Shown: in pieces, positions 44,650-56,649 of the stretch | How the letters are laid out: each line of letters starts with the position of its first letter | Position numbering within the stretch: the first letter of the stretch is position 1 | Source of the DNA: Carnegiea gigantea | Lineage: Eukaryota; Streptophyta; Magnoliopsida; Caryophyllales; Cactaceae | Length of the DNA: 64,000 nt | Reading direction: 5' to 3' | Assembly (NCBI GenBank): GCA_029747015.1 | Contig: JAKOGI010000008.1 | Coordinates: 1,507,501-1,571,500 of the forward strand | Position numbers and translations under genes: made by a program | The notes under the pieces: model-generated | What the model was told of the DNA's origin: nothing | Databases searched by the model: none | The model's input: the letters and a program-made list of their open reading frames with translations, nothing else

Positions 44650-45124
44650 TAGGGGCGGGCAACAGGCTAGGTATCGATTGGGTCAAACGGGTTGGTCCAT
44701 TTAAAATAGGGTCAATAAAGGGTCAGATTAATAATAAATTGGGTCAATAGTGGGTAGGCCCATTAAGGCACATTAACAGACCGGACTAGGTCGGCCTATT
44801 AACGGCCCGTTTAGTGACTTATTATTTTTTGTATCATACTTGACACACTAGTTTACATGTTCAAATTAGTTAAGCTTATCACCAACACTTTGTACGTAAC
44901 AATAATTATTATACATAGTTTTTTTTTTTTTTTGGTGCAAATATGTTCTATTTTAAAACGGGCCAAAGGTAGGTCGTCCATGGGCCGACTTGACCCGATC
45001 AGTTTATTTACACAAATATCCAACACAGCTCAAATTATTAATAGGCCGACCATGGCCCGACCCAATCCACTTTATAAATGGGTTGACCCTAACTCGACCC
45101 AATCCGATCCATTGTCCACCCATG
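44650..45124. mobile_element. hAT-type MITE, copy 2
   Basis: Left end taggggcgggcaacaggcta; right end attgtccacccatg is decayed. Near-perfect 8-base target repeats flank it: tttgaggt (44642-44649) and cttgaggt (45125-45132). The body matches the copy at 42125-42590 in the same orientation, for example the words catttaaaatagggtcaata and gtttagtgacttattatttttt. Confidence 0.75.
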
Positions 45125-45132
45125 CTTGAGGT

Positions 45133-45973
45133 TCCCTCCCTCCTATTGTTTGTGTTTGTCTTGAAACCAAGTCTAGGAAAACCATTTCAAAAGGAAACCC
45201 CTTACCCAAAATCATTTCAAATCAGTTTAGGAGTATATTACATATATAATGGGATTAACTATGTATTTTTTTTAGAAGTATTACTCAAATACGATCTGTC
45301 ACCTACAAAATGAAGATATTTGATATTTAATTTGATGAAATGGGATAACTTCGATAATTTGGACAAAATCAATAAAATATCCCTCTTAAGTCATAAACAT
45401 CGTCAATTTACATAAGGTTTTAAAATCTCATTCCTTATTGCCAGAAAGTTTCTCTCAAGAAATTCTCCCCAACTTTTGTATTTTAAAGAGTAATCATCTC
45501 GAGTTTCAACTCCTCGAGATCATGTTCAATAATAACTATTAAGATCTAATAAAGATCTAATTAATCACGTAACGTAATTTAAATTTATTAATTGATGCAA
45601 TCATATCCAAATATTCTGAATCAATCTCCAAAAACTAAGCATTCACATTACTTAATGTTAAACCAACTCCAAAGTACAGTAACATACGAGTAAATTTGAG
45701 CAAATCAATAGTTTAAAGGTCTAGCCTAAATGTCATGCAAAAATAAAAATGTGGAAACCTAACTCGAAAGGGCAAAATCACCCTCCCAAAATATTCCCAT
45801 TTCCCAGCATCCCTTGTACTGACGTACTCTCTCAGTTGTTTGTATGTACAAAAACAGAGGTAAATGGTCCCTCTTGCCCCCAGGACGCCATGTTCGTAGC
45901 TAACAGTTTTGCCCTCATAATCAAACACCGTCGATGATCTCCATATGTTCCCCAAATCATCATCGTCATCGGG

Positions 45974-46014
<41 letters not shown>

Positions 46015-46282
46015 CATCATGTACCAGTACCGTTAGCAGTAGCTTTCCCGCTTTTTTGAACCGTTCGCAGCAGGGCCGTTACCCCTTTTCTCTCTCTTAG
46101 TCAAAAATGAGGGGGAGAGGAGAGAGAAAGATCAGATACCTCTGACACTGCAATGATTTGATATGGGTTTTTAATGGTTGTATAAAAATGTAAGGGGGTG
46201 TAAAATTTTGTGGGTAAGAGAGAATTTTTGCCTGGAGGGCAAGCTTGAGAGTGGAGGAGAGTGCAACCAACTGTTCGATGAA
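45133..46282. other. Intergenic and bHLH upstream region with a CT microsatellite
   Basis: No gene seen. A (CT)n run lies at 45976-46010, about 270 bp before the bHLH start codon, a common place for CT-rich motifs in plant leaders or core promoters. Confidence 0.5.
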
Positions 46283-49200
46283 ATGCCTCATTTAGAACGA
46301 GCATTGGAGTGGGTGAGACCGTTGGTATATGTTTCCAACACTTGGGATTATTGTGTTCTTTGGAAGCTTGGTGATGACCCTTCTAGGTACGTACCTTTTC
46401 TGAAAATTGTTGATAACTTTGGCAATTTGGTAAGTTTCGATGGATGAATTTGATGGGGTTTTGGGTTTCGATAGTTTTATTGAATTGGTGGGTTGCTGCT
46501 GCAATGGCGGTGGGCTTCAGCAAATGGGCATCAAGAAGGTGAAGAGAAAGCAGAACATGTCAATCCCTCTATGTAGGGATGCATTTCATATACACCCAGC
46601 AAACACGAAGGCCTGTGAAGCTCTTGCCAGATTGCCTCCCTATCTGCCCCTCTACCCTGGGTACTCTGTCTCTCTCTGTATCTCTGTTGTATGCTTAAAG
46701 TATGCTTGTTAGTTTTGATGCTCAATTGTGGGCACCAAGTTTTCAGTACAGGCAGCACACCCCCCAAAAAAAAAAAAAAAAATCGTCTACCCACGAAGTA
46801 TTTGGAATATGGTTGAGCCTGATACTTGCATGTGTACCTATGTTGGATGATTGTTTAGAGCATGTCTAGTGTAATTTTTTTTGGGGCACTAAATTGCAGA
46901 CTTCATGGGGAGGTTGTGATTTCGACTCAACCCAAGTGGCATAACATTGCTAGGAAATCAGATTCAAGCACATTGGATGAGGTATCTCTTACTCCTCCCC
47001 CTTGAGTACAGAGTGTGTGTGGCTAAATAATTTATGTTGCTTACTTGAAAACCAATCATGTGATTAACACAAACTTGATATTGCCTCCTTGTAATGATCC
47101 ATATTAATAATTGGGAGTTTGAGACCTTTTTATGGAACTTGATAACAACAGTAGAGCATATAATTTGTTTGGGGCTCTTAAATTTCCTGAATCTTCTATA
47201 TGGTTCTGGAAATCTTTCTCCTTTGATTCTGTAAGAGACCTTACTGATTTTTATTTTTTAGTAGTTGTCCTGAATATGTAACAAACTGGCGATTTCATAT
47301 TATATACATATTTTGGAGGAGTGAGCTTATTGCTTCCATTTGGCAGGAGTGCCTTCAAACTCAGGTCTTAATCCCTATACTTGGTGGCTTGATAGAGCTA
47401 TTCTCAAGAAATAATGTAAGGCAGTTTTTTGTTTTGTTTCGTTTTGTTTAAGCTTAAAGACTTCAAATGCAGAAAGATAACAAATACAGATGGAAGGACT
47501 ATGCTATTGCTGTGTTTCATCTTAAAATCCATTCTTCTGTTAGATACCAGAAGATCAAAGGACCATCGAGGTTGTAAAGGCTCAGTTTGCTATCTTTCCA
47601 GAAGCAGAAACAATGTCGACATCGACTATAAGCTTTGATGGGCATATCATGAATCCATCCTTAAATCAAGCCGGTATTCTGCTGTCAACGAGCACGCCTC
47701 CTGTAGCCCATCAATATAGCCATCCTAATTTTGATGGTTCCTCCACCAGTTCATTCCCTTCTGACGAGCACACCTCTCCTGATTCCAACCCGTGTTCTGT
47801 TTCCCAAAACCAACAATTGAACCTGTGCAGTCCCCATCAGAAAGATGATGCCACTGAAAGGCAGCATTGCAAATCCAAGAATCTATTCACTGAGAGGAGG
47901 AGGAGGGACAGGATTAATGCAGGCATATTAAGACTTCGTGCCTTGGTCCCCAAAATCACAAAGGTGAAACACTTCTTCACTACTTCTCTAATGAGACAGT
48001 CTCACATGATTTCTTCTTCACTGGGCCTCTTTCATAATGCACTCACATTTAGCCTATGTTTGATAGCAAGATGGGCTCATCAACACAACCTCAGTAAAAT
48101 AAGCTCTAGGGTCGTTGATCATGCAACCTCTGAATTGGATAGATGTCTGATTTTCGGTCTTGTTCTCTTATTATTCAGATGAATAGGGCTGCCACCCTTG
48201 GAGATGCTGTTGATTACATAGAGGCACTAAAGAATCAGATCGAGGAACTCAAACTTGAGCTTAATGATGTGGAAGAAGACGGCCATAACAAGATTGCTTC
48301 TAGGCTGAAAGGAGAAATCAGAGAAAGTCCAAATTTGGCGGTACAGAAAAAGTTCCCTTAGTTTTTCAGTTGATTAGTGTGTGAGAAACTGGTTGATCCT
48401 ACGATTATGCATCAAACGTTTCTTGTTTTTGCCCTATCAATTAGGTCCAAGTTGTAGAAGGTGATCAGCTTGGTTCTGGAAAACTATTGCTAAAGATCAA
48501 ATGCCAACAAATCCCTGGTGCGTTCACAGAGCTGCTTGAAGCTTTGGTATCCTCAGGCATACACATTAATGATGTGACAGATACCAATGTCACTACATGC
48601 AATGGCATGATGTGGAGCACTGTAACAATACAGGTAACAAAATTCTCTTAAAAAAAAATATGATAGATTTTTTTAGTTAATGCATTTGTGTTTTGGCTTT
48701 GACTATAATATTGCGAATAGATTGTCCGAGTTGGGTTAATTCCGATCAAGTCAATGTGGCCTGTTGTCACACATTGGGCGTCAGATTGGTTCAGGTCATG
48801 TCGAAATTAGGTTGCTTTGGCTTGCTTCATGTCATTTTGAGTGCGGGTTGTACTTATATCAATTTAAACCAACATCAAACATCTAGGCCAGCTTTGGGTC
48901 AGGTAAGGTTCGAGTTGAAATCAGATCACGTTACTGGGTAAAAATAGGTGGATTTACGAGTCTTATCTGCAAGGTCATCCACTCATCCTTTTCTGGTCAA
49001 ATTTGCCACCTCCAACTACTGATACATTCAAAATTGAAATGATACGTTCAAAATTGATTTGGTATTGGCTTCAGTAAAGCAGTGCTGCAAGATTCCCCAA
49101 AACCATTGTTTTACTTTTACCATTTCATGCTTTGCAGACAAAGAGAAAGGATATTCGAGTGCAGGACTTGATGGAATCATTAACAAGCATGACCGCCTGA
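46283..49200 (+). CDS. bHLH transcription factor, bHLH90/AMS type
   Basis: Eight exons in phase (46283-46386, 46475-46660, 46900-46981, 47347-47415, 47544-47963, 48179-48340, 48445-48633, 49138-49200) encode 424 residues. The N-terminal MYC/MYB-type domain reads LERALEWVRPLVY, WDYCVLWKLGDDPS, IELVGCCCNG, ACEALARLPPYLPLYPGLHG and QVLIPILGGLIELF. The bHLH domain spans the exon 5/6 junction: basic region SKNLFTERRRRDRIN (about 258-272), helix 1 LRLRALVPKITK, helix 2 ATLGDAVDYIEALKNQIEEL. The C-terminus (LLLKIKCQQIPGAFTELLEALVSS) resembles the ACT-like fold of this group. His is missing and Glu264/Arg268 are present in the basic region, so E-box binding is likely. Relatives act in development, AMS in tapetum; the role of the bHLH90 side is poorly known. 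Exons 6-7 were joined at a gtacag donor. Confidence 0.9.
48700..49060. repeat. Repetitive sequence in the last bHLH intron
   Basis: The intron 48634-49137 is the longest of the gene and holds GC-richer sequence with gggtcaggt/gacctgacc-like words similar in style to the hAT MITEs of this window, then a short direct repeat (gatacattcaaaattgaaat, gatacgttcaaaattgattt at about 49021-49060). Ends not defined. Confidence 0.35.
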
Positions 49201-52053
49201 GAGTATACATTCAAAAAGTACAGCAGCAAATTTTCAGCCTTGTTTTCGCCGTGTAGTGATTTCAGTAATTGTAGTACTGCTACTGATCTTGGCAGTTCAA
49301 CATGTACATGTGAACTTCCTGTTAATACGAATGCAATGAACGCTGTTTGTGCTGAACTAGACCAACATTCTGACGTCAGTTTACAAATATGATTTGAATC
49401 CGATACAAACAGCTGTAAACTGTTCGATCAGAATTCATCTAGGCCAACTTTGTTCGAGGAGGCCCGTTGATCAAGGACTAAGCGCATGGGGGCACAAACT
49501 GAACGGAATACTTTGAGACCGTTAAAGATCCCAGGAAAACGAGCAATGCAGATTGATTCAAATAGGTTGTTAGATTTTATCTTAAACAAAGCATCATGTT
49601 CAAGTCTTATGAATCGCAAAAGTTAGTGTTAAAGGAGTTCTACTCTTTGCAGCCTAATAATGACTCTACTTGAAAGCGAATCGAAAACAGCGGAAAAAAG
49701 AAAGACAGAGCAAGGAAGAGTTGAAGGATAGTCAACTGGCATGGTCTCCCATTCCCATTATGTAATAATAAACAAAAGAAAAGATAAATATCTTTGTTTT
49801 AATTTTTACTGGTCAAATGTTGCGGTTAAAATGGTCAAAGTAGTAATTTTGAGTGAATGTGTAGACTGACGGACTGTCGGGTCAGGGTGGTGTTGAATAC
49901 TGGTCGTTGAGAGTTATTGACTGCCCACAAAGGGGAGGGGAAAAAGAATTTGCACATAAATGTAATCCACCAACGAAAGAAGAAAAAAATACAAATATTG
50001 CATTTGAAGCCTTCCCTAGTAGATTTTTATTTTTTTAAAAAATTAAATTTAGTTAATTCAATTCAGTTCAATATAAATAAATCCAGTTCAATAGTAAGTA
50101 GTTCAAAAAAGTTAAAAATTCAACAAAAATAAGTTCAACTCAACAAAAATGAGTTAATTTAGCAAAAACAAATTCAGTTCAGTTAATCTCAATAGAAATA
50201 AGTTTAGTAAAACGCAAATAAATTACGTTTAAAATATTCCAATTTTTTAGTTCAATTACTAGCTTTATTATCATATCTAAGTATATATGTAAGGTAACAT
50301 AACTATTGTAAAGAGTACAAATAAAACTGCAAAGGGTGCATCAGAGTACCAACCACCAACTATTAGGTGTTAAATTTTCCAAATGTAAACTAATAAGACT
50401 TAGACATCCATGTTGATGATAAAAAAGGCAAACACCAACTAACCCAACCAAGTTATTCTTTTGACTCTCTTGAGTCTTTCCCAAAGAGAGGGCAGTGGCT
50501 GGCCTGGTGGGTTGGTTTGGAAAAGGGAAGCCACGATGATCTTCTTGATGTTGAGCCAAAAATTTTCAGAATGACCATTTTACCCTCTTATATAATTCAA
50601 TTCAACTCAATTCAATTGAAGGCCATCAAAAGCAAATATTTTTGCTTGTAGGGAAGGTGAAGCCTAGCTTTCATCACCTTCTAGGCAAATACATTACTTA
50701 CGAGTTACAACCACCTAATATTCCCTTGGAAACCTCCTAACGATCCCATCATCCATGATATCACATAAAGCATGACGTAAATTATGCCACTAATAGCTGC
50801 CCAAACAAAATTCTAATTCGCCCTAATGTCCAAATTGCAAACGCTCGAGACTAGGGCTTCGAAGAGAGAGAAGGACAAACAAGATATTCACACTTTTTGG
50901 GGGAGCCTTTAGTCTTGATGCTACATCTAGAGATCGTTCATGGAATCTTCCCATAGCTTTTGGGATATTTTAATTGATATGATTATTTAATTTGTTATGT
51001 TCTGAAGAAAAGAAATCCAATCCATTTATAATTTTACTTTCTTTGGACTCACAATTCGCGTTTAAAATAGGATATACTTTACATTTATGTCATTCAATTT
51101 GAAAATTTAATTTCAGTCCATTCATTTAGCCCAAATGAAATAAACATAAGTTAAAATAGATTTTGTTGAACTTTTTAGTGGTTTTAATTCATTCATTATT
51201 TATGATATAAATTTTCCAATCAAGTCTTAGGGAATTATTAAGATTTTAGAACCTTAATGCAAATTTTAGGGCTAAGGATTTTTTTTTTTTTTGGCGCAAA
51301 AATGAAGATATATATACTAATATAATAAGATTTAGAGAGTTTTTTTGATGCATAAAAGTGAAGATATACACACTGATATAATGAGATTCAGAGTTTTTTT
51401 TTTTTTTAATGCAAAACTGAAGATATAGATACATAACTGTATGCAGAGGCTGTTGGATTCATTTGACCTAAATCCATAAGAAGTTAATAAAATTCTTTTA
51501 GTCTCTCTTCTATACCATAAAAATATAATCGAAATTAAAACATAATACATTTAAAGTTGCGATCTCAACTACACTAAAACTTCATTAGTAAATCTAGACT
51601 TTCAATATTCACTCTTGTAGACTGCCAGTTTAATCAGCTAGTGTTTGTAATTCTATTTTTGTATTGGTTAATTCCAAATAAAGCCTTGTTCTTTTCATGG
51701 GTATACATATAGCGTCTACCCTTTTTCACTCTTTTCCAGTCCTTCTCACTCCGTAAAGATGAATACAACTCCTTCTCACTCTCTTTTATTCCTTCCCACT
51801 CTTTTCCATTATCTCCCCCACTCTTCCACTCTTTTCTACACCTTAATATTTATAATTCTCAATTTCTCTCACTCCATTCCCATTTCTTGCCCAACTCATT
51901 CCACCCATCATCTTTGTTCCCACCTCATTTCACTCCTTCCCCACTCCTACAAAAAAATAATCACTCCTCTTCACTCAATTTCACTCAATTCTCACTTTTT
52001 TCCCAATTCTCCCCATCTTCTGTTCTCAATTTACCTATAAGATGAACAGGTCC
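49201..52053. other. Gene-poor AT-rich region with local repeats
   Basis: No gene supported. About 50030-50210 repeats ttcaactcaacaaaaataagt-like words. At 51273-51442 a degenerate tandem repeat has about three units (gcaaaaatgaagatatatat / gcataaaagtgaagatatac / gcaaaactgaagatatagat), each followed by an AT-rich part and a T run. About 51720-52010 is a CT-rich stretch (ctcactctttt-like words). Confidence 0.45.
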
Positions 52054-52056
52054 TAA

Positions 52057-52475
52057 GAGTGTCCCCAGCAGTGTGGAACGTGTGAGACTTATAGGCCCCG
52101 CGTGTCACATGCGTGGTGGAGAACTTCTACCAGCCAGAGGGAAACGGGAGGGCACGCGAGCCTCCAAACCTGCCCGTTCCTCCCCCATTCCCCCTTTTTT
52201 GTACTTTTTTAGTTTTTTATTATTTTTTCTTAATAAAAAATTATTTTGATATTTGAAAAAAATTATATTATAAGATGAGTTCATACGAAATATTTTATTA
52301 TACAATTTAAGTTAAAATTTTATTGATTAAAAAAATAAAATATAAGTTTCAAAAATATAAAACTTTTAAAAATATAACATACCAAAATTTCAATTTTTAA
52401 AACTCAGATTGAAAAGGCTCTAAATCGAATCCCCATTTTTTACAGTGCTACTTGCATGTGGGGACACCCAACGGG
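52057..52475. mobile_element. Possible Tourist-like MITE
   Basis: Left gagtgtccccagcagtg after taa (52054-52056); right end, inverted, gggtgtccccacatgc. The AT-rich middle (aagatgagttcatacgaaat ... attttattatac) resembles the interior of the MITEs at 25536 and 32150. A target repeat is not clear on the right. Confidence 0.4.
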
Positions 52476-52682
52476 TCCTTCCCCCCCCCCCCCCCCTTTT
52501 GATTTTTTAGCCATTCTCTTTCTTGGAGCTGTACATATATCACTAGTTATTAAACCGCGTCCTCCGTCGTAGTCATTTGAGATAAACCTCCCTCCTAATT
52601 ACCTTGCTCCCACGCTATCCACTCTCCCTCTCCTCCTCTAATTTTCTCTCTCCTCCTGCAATTTTCGATTTCGCCGCAAATT

Positions 52683-53444
52683 ATGGAGTTACAATCACAA
52701 ATCGCTGAGGAATTCGACAAAACCCTAACCCTGCAAGAAGCACAGACAGATGACGATGAGGATGAGGATGAGGATGAGGAGAGTGTCAGCAGTGATTTCG
52801 AGTTCTCCTTCGCCGGCGCCGGAGACACGAGCTCGCCGGTCTCAGCCGAGGAAATCTTTCAGAATGGCCAGATCCGGCCGATTTTCCCGTTCAACGTCGA
52901 CGACAAATTCGACGAGGCAACGACGTCGTACGGCCCGCCGGTGAGGAAGCTCTTCGTGCAGTCTTCGCCGGAGAGTGACGACATTGCGGAGGGTCCGTAC
53001 TGCGCCTGGTCGTCTTCGGAGAAGTCGGCGGCGAAGGCTCCTGCGCCGGCGCCGGAGATGAGCCGGAAGAGCAACTCGACGGGGTTCTCGAAGCTGTGGA
53101 GGTTCCGAGATTTGCTGGTTCGCAGCCACAGCGACGGGAAGGACGCGTTCGTGTTCTTGACCACCGGAAAGGGTGAGGAGAAGTCGACGGACATGGCGTC
53201 GGAGAAGAAGGTGAAGAGAGAGAAAATTAGGGTCGAAAGAAAAGAATGTGCAACGACGACGTTGAGAGGAGAGACGAAGAACAACAAGAAGGAGAAGGGG
53301 AAGGAGAAGTCGGCGTATGAGGTGTTCTACGGGAAGAGAGAGAAGAAGACGGGGAAAGGGAAGTCGTACCTGCCGTACAAGCAGGACTTGGTGGGGTTTT
53401 TCACGAATGTTAATGGTATGAGCAGGAATGTTCATCCTTATTAA
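52683..53444 (+). CDS. DUF1645 family protein
   Basis: A single intronless frame of 253 residues, notably GC-richer than its surroundings. It has the family layout: an acidic N-terminal stretch (TDDDEDEDEDEE), SSDFEFSF, IFQNGQIRPIFPFNV, then KSNSTGFSKLWRFRDLLVRS and HSDGKDAFVFLT, a Lys-rich linker (KKVKREKIRVERK), SAYEVFYGKREKK, and the C-terminal block SYLPYKQDLVGFFTNVNGMS then RNVHPY. Members are plant-specific, often nuclear; a rice member affects grain length and stress tolerance, but biochemical function is unknown. Upstream, a tacatatatc motif near 52530 could be the TATA element. A 202-codon frame on the other strand is a shadow of this GC-rich gene. Confidence 0.9.
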   Translation: MELQSQIAEEFDKTLTLQEAQTDDDEDEDEDEESVSSDFEFSFAGAGDTSSPVSAEEIFQNGQIRPIFPFNVDDKFDEATTSYGPPVRKLFVQSSPESDDIAEGPYCAWSSSEKSAAKAPAPAPEMSRKSNSTGFSKLWRFRDLLVRSHSDGKDAFVFLTTGKGEEKSTDMASEKKVKREKIRVERKECATTTLRGETKNNKKEKGKEKSAYEVFYGKREKKTGKGKSYLPYKQDLVGFFTNVNGMSRNVHPY

Positions 53445-56400
53445 GTTCATTCATACTCAAGGATGATTATCAAGGTAACTAATGCATTAATTTCATGGAA
53501 ATCTAATGCTGAGATCGAAGTGTAAAGAGATGAATTTGTTAATTTTAGTTTTATTTATATGATTTGTTGATCAGTGGTGTTTTTTAGTTCGTTGAAATCA
53601 GCCTCTCTATCGACTAAAAAATGCCTGTAAAATTAAGATTAGTTATATCTGGATCTCCTTAGACTGGCAAAAGTGAGATCCACACTTGAAGGTATTGTTG
53701 TTGGTGTTTTAGTTGAGTAGGAGGCTTGCATTTGTTGCTGCTTATTGATTGACGTTCTTCTGTATGCTTTGTGGGCTTCGGCTGATGGTGGCAATGTAGT
53801 ACATGGAAAAATTGAGATGTGAAATAGTTGTTGCAAATGGGGCAGTTGGAAATTCCTTTCAGATGTGATATTTGGTATTCAATGATTAGCCATTACTAAA
53901 TTTGGTATGACTCATAAGCAAAGATTGATAAATGACAATTCAAAAGTAATTGACAAATTATGAGAAGTTGTTACTGAAGAGAAGTTAAACGAATCTTATC
54001 TATATTGATGTTGCAGGCTCAAATGAAAAAAGAAAATAAATTACAAATGACAATTTACTTGCGGTGTTGAAGTTTTTATTAAGTAAGCCTGAGCACAAGA
54101 ACTAGTATAAACGTAAATCAAATTTCATTTTAAAATTCATTGGTAACAAGTTAATCTTCTTTTTAAAATCGTTTGATAATAGTCAGTAATTCCAAAATGA
54201 TAAACTCGGTTTATCATATTCATATATGTTGTTTTTAAAATTTTTTCTAAAATCCTCTAATTATGTAATCTCTCTTTTTTTTTAAAAAAAAAAAACAAAT
54301 TAAGCCTTCTTGATGCAAATTTCATTATGTTACGGAATCTATAAATCTAGATCTACTCTATGAATCCGGTGGGCTGATAGATGACTCATTGACACCCCCA
54401 TCGTTTATATTCATCAGGTCCATTTACTTTGGGAGCAGAGGGTCCATCTAGCAAGATGACTGGACTGTGCCAGGAATGGGTTGTGACACAACAAACCAAT
54501 TTGGGCTGCGTAATGGATACTGGGCCTGCTGATGATTTATGAACACTTGGGCCTAATGGGCCCTTATTTAGTCCATGGCCTGATCAATCCGCAGAGCACT
54601 AGAGCAGTCGCAATTCGGAGGTCAAACTAAGTGAAGGAACCAACTTGGTCAAAATTAGTCCTTTTTGAAAGCTCAAGATAGGTTGTATGTTGTACTTCAA
54701 CGTGCCTTGTCTTCAAAGGGTAAAGTTATTGCATGTGATCTCCTGTATCGCGCTCTTGACATTTTAAAAGGTGAATATGGATACGAATGCCTCATATTAT
54801 ATAAAAATCTTTCGAAATTAGATCTAAATAGCTGAAATCTTTCTGTTTTTACACAACAAGACAACATAAGGTTGAGATTTTAAATTGAAAGCCCCCGAGA
54901 ATAACATGTTTTATGAGTAATCTAGTATGGGTTTCAAACTATCCGTAATGGTACCAAATGAGACCTTAACCTTGAAATCTACCCTATAGATATGCTAAGT
55001 ATGGATTCGATCCCATTCTGATCGTGTCGCTTCACATTGCAGTAGCTTTATGTCATTTGTACTCTATACTGCTACAATTATTGCTAATGGTGTCCATAAC
55101 TGCCATACTGGTACTAGATAGACTTGTGGAGATGATGAAGGGAACAACTTAAAAAAGAAGAGAATTATTTTTCATTTTACATTATGGGGTGTGTGTGGAA
55201 TGAGTAAAACAAACTAATGTAGAAAGAATAGGGTGTTTTTTAATTTTTATTTTGTCTTTTTGTTGATCTAAGGGGGCGTGGAATGAGTAAAACAAACGAA
55301 TTTAGACACAATATGCAATTGAATTGCAACAGATGGAACATCTCATAATCACAGCCATTCAGAGGGCAACCTCTTTTTTTTTTTTCATTTTTTATTTTTT
55401 TATGGTGATCTTGATTCCAAGTAAATGGTTCGATGAATGAAGGGACGTTAATCAATTGATTAATAGACAGTGTAACCTGTGAACTGTCCCATGGGCCCCA
55501 ATGCAGGGCCATCAAGTGAATAAATAATTGCCCAAACTGTTGGCACCTTCTGTTCAAGCGTCAAACAAACCAAAGCTCCCTGATTTGCGCCTCCTGGGCA
55601 ATGCCAACTCTGAATAACCCAATCTCTTTACATGTTTTAATTTGTGACTAAATTGGCATCAACTGTCATTTTTATATAGGAGATACAAGATCGAATTTTA
55701 TCATCTACACTTCTTTTCATTGTGGGAGATTTATCGAGGTACGATCGGGTCTTCAGGTCCAGTACTATGGATTTGACCAATCCATCTGCATGTACAAAGC
55801 TCATTGGACTTCCTTCGGTCCAATGAATTTGGCAACTTAGCCTTTGTAAACAAGATGCTCTAAACCTGCAAATTCAATTATGTGTGCAAATATTTAAGAT
55901 TTGCTTATGTAGTGTATAGGTTATATACTCTTGAAAGAACATGTTTTTTGGATCCTAGCTTTTTTTTAGTGTGTGTATTGTGACAAGGTTATTTTTAATA
56001 TAAATTTATCTAAGTGAGTAATATGTATGAATTTTAGTAGATCTGGAAAGCACTACGACCTTCCAGATCAAAAATTGTGGCTTTTCCCTTTTTAACCATT
56101 TCCAGAATAACTTACTAAATAACCATAACGCTATTATGCCTGTTCCATCAAACAATTGAGCTTTTAAAAAGTTGCTTTGAGGTTTTTTTTTAAAAAAATT
56201 ACAACTTTAAAAACAACAGATCTTGTCACATGCAATATGAACACAAGTTCACCTCTTCTCTTTGAAATAAAATGTGTTATCCACATCCCCATGGCGCCCC
56301 CCCCCCCCCCCCCCCCCAAAGAAAAATTTTCTTACATGTATCTTTCACATTCTATTAGCAAAAATCCTTTGCAATGTATGACCACAAAGCGAAAAAACTC

Positions 56401-56649
56401 GATCATTCTCAGACAGAAAATTCGGAGATATTAGAAGTTGTCTTCATTCAATTATTGCATATTTCTTATCTTATTTTCTATTAAAGACAATCTAAAAACA
56501 CGTCAAGTTATTCATTAAATTAACTTATTCACAAAGATAATAAACAGACATGCCGTTAATAATTTGCGAGAGGGGGGGCATGCCATCCTTGTTCTAATTG
56601 CCCCATTCTATTCGTACTTCCAGAACAAGAGAAAATGACTAATAGCTAA
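53445..56649. other. Intergenic AT-rich region
   Basis: The first few hundred bases would hold the DUF1645 3' UTR. Beyond that I see no coding similarity or clear element; a 21-base C run stands at 56297-56317. Confidence 0.4.

Noticed and set aside
52842..53450. 202-codon Arg/Leu-rich frame on the minus strand
   Set aside because: Shadow of the GC-rich DUF1645 gene; composition is low-complexity and no family fits.
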